Below, piece after piece: positions 63,549 to 64,000 of a stretch of 64,000 bases of DNA. Made by a program: the position numbers and the translations under genes. The stretch comes from Letharia columbiana (taxonomy: Eukaryota > Ascomycota > Lecanoromycetes > Lecanorales > Parmeliaceae), in NCBI RefSeq assembly GCF_014066305.1, contig NW_023501085.1, positions 124,001 through 188,000 on the forward strand, written 5' to 3'. Below the pieces are notes generated by a model, which did not search any database, had not been told where the DNA came from, and was given only the letters and a program-made list of their open reading frames with translations. How positions within the stretch are numbered: position 1 is the first letter of the stretch; each line of letters begins with the position of its first letter.

Positions 63549-64000
63549 GGTGAGTTAGGCTATAGAGAGAACAGAGACGTAGTACGGAAGAATGGGAATA
63601 CCTTGAGGCCATATTTCTGGAGGGGAAAGAGGGTGCCTGGGGGGAAGCAGAGAGGTGGCCTTTGGGGGATGAAAGAAGGGAGAGGCAGCAATTGTGGAGA
63701 GAAATACTAGTGGATCATGATGCGGTTGGATAAGTGGTGCATTAGATTGGGCGAGTTGGAGAAAGGGAGCTCGGCCATTGCGATGGGGAAGTGATTGGTG
63801 CTCGCTGAATTGTTGCGGGCATTAATTGTTGATGGCAACTCAACAAAGCTTGGCGCTCTTTGACTGTCCGTTTCACAGCCATTTTCCATTCAGAGGAGCT
63901 TGGTTCAATTGGATATCATCTTATGCTATGAGCGAATCGATGCTCAAGAGCAGCGAGCACACAAATCTGCTCGGCGCATTCCAGCGCCCATGCCAGCAAA
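63549..64000. other. promoter side of BET1 and window edge
   Basis: No gene is recognised. A 60-codon minus-strand frame at 63707-63889 has no family signal. Confidence 0.4.

Overview
The window looks like a chromosome piece of a filamentous ascomycete (Pezizomycotina). Genes have short introns of about 47-150 bp with GT..AG ends and CTAAC/CTGAC-like branch points. The conserved genes (CTF4/SepB, YME2, BET1, APC15, EMI1) are of filamentous-fungal type. GC-balanced gene islands alternate sharply with very AT-rich blocks in which CA and TG dinucleotides have almost vanished and TA is everywhere. That is the footprint of repeat-induced point mutation (RIP). No bacterial features, CRISPR arrays or rRNA genes were seen.

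Layout. 1-2.35 kb: an unidentified edge reading frame, a lightly damaged minus-strand retrotransposon Gag, and a CAGG minisatellite. 2.35-15.83 kb: a RIP-destroyed nest in which a plus-strand Gypsy element (8222-15233, two 164-bp LTRs, TATAT target duplication) sits inside an older minus-strand Gypsy-type element whose reverse transcriptase and integrase can still be read. 15.9-29.9 kb is a gene island. It holds a fungal hypothetical gene apparently cut by the repeat block, a MITE-like palindrome, the replication factor CTF4, the twin-CX9C gene EMI1, a decayed kinase pseudogene, a second MITE-like element and the mitochondrial YME2 gene. 29.95-40.53 kb is a TIR-bounded element (about 120-bp TIRs, TA duplication) into which a second plus-strand Gypsy element has jumped (32305-39432, two 185-bp LTRs, CTAGC duplication). 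40.7-41.3 kb holds a Harbinger-like transposase fragment. 41.8-46.4 kb is another RIP block containing a minus-strand piggyBac-type transposase relic. 46.5-64 kb is a gene island with a laccase, an F-box-like protein, a secreted HExxH metallopeptidase, the anaphase-promoting-complex subunit APC15 and the ER-Golgi SNARE BET1, separated by long stretches without recognisable genes.

The housekeeping genes belong to separate systems: replisome coupling, mitochondrial DNA and inner-membrane maintenance, ER-Golgi transport and the mitotic APC/C. The laccase and metallopeptidase are secreted. I see no gene cluster with a shared pathway. The most informative signals are the exact LTR/TSD structures of the nested transposons, an unidentified RIP-damaged reading frame in the TIR element, and frame breaks in or near G/C homopolymers in otherwise well-conserved genes. 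Those breaks, together with an A/T/C homopolymer tract at 30.17-30.36 kb, suggest local assembly error.
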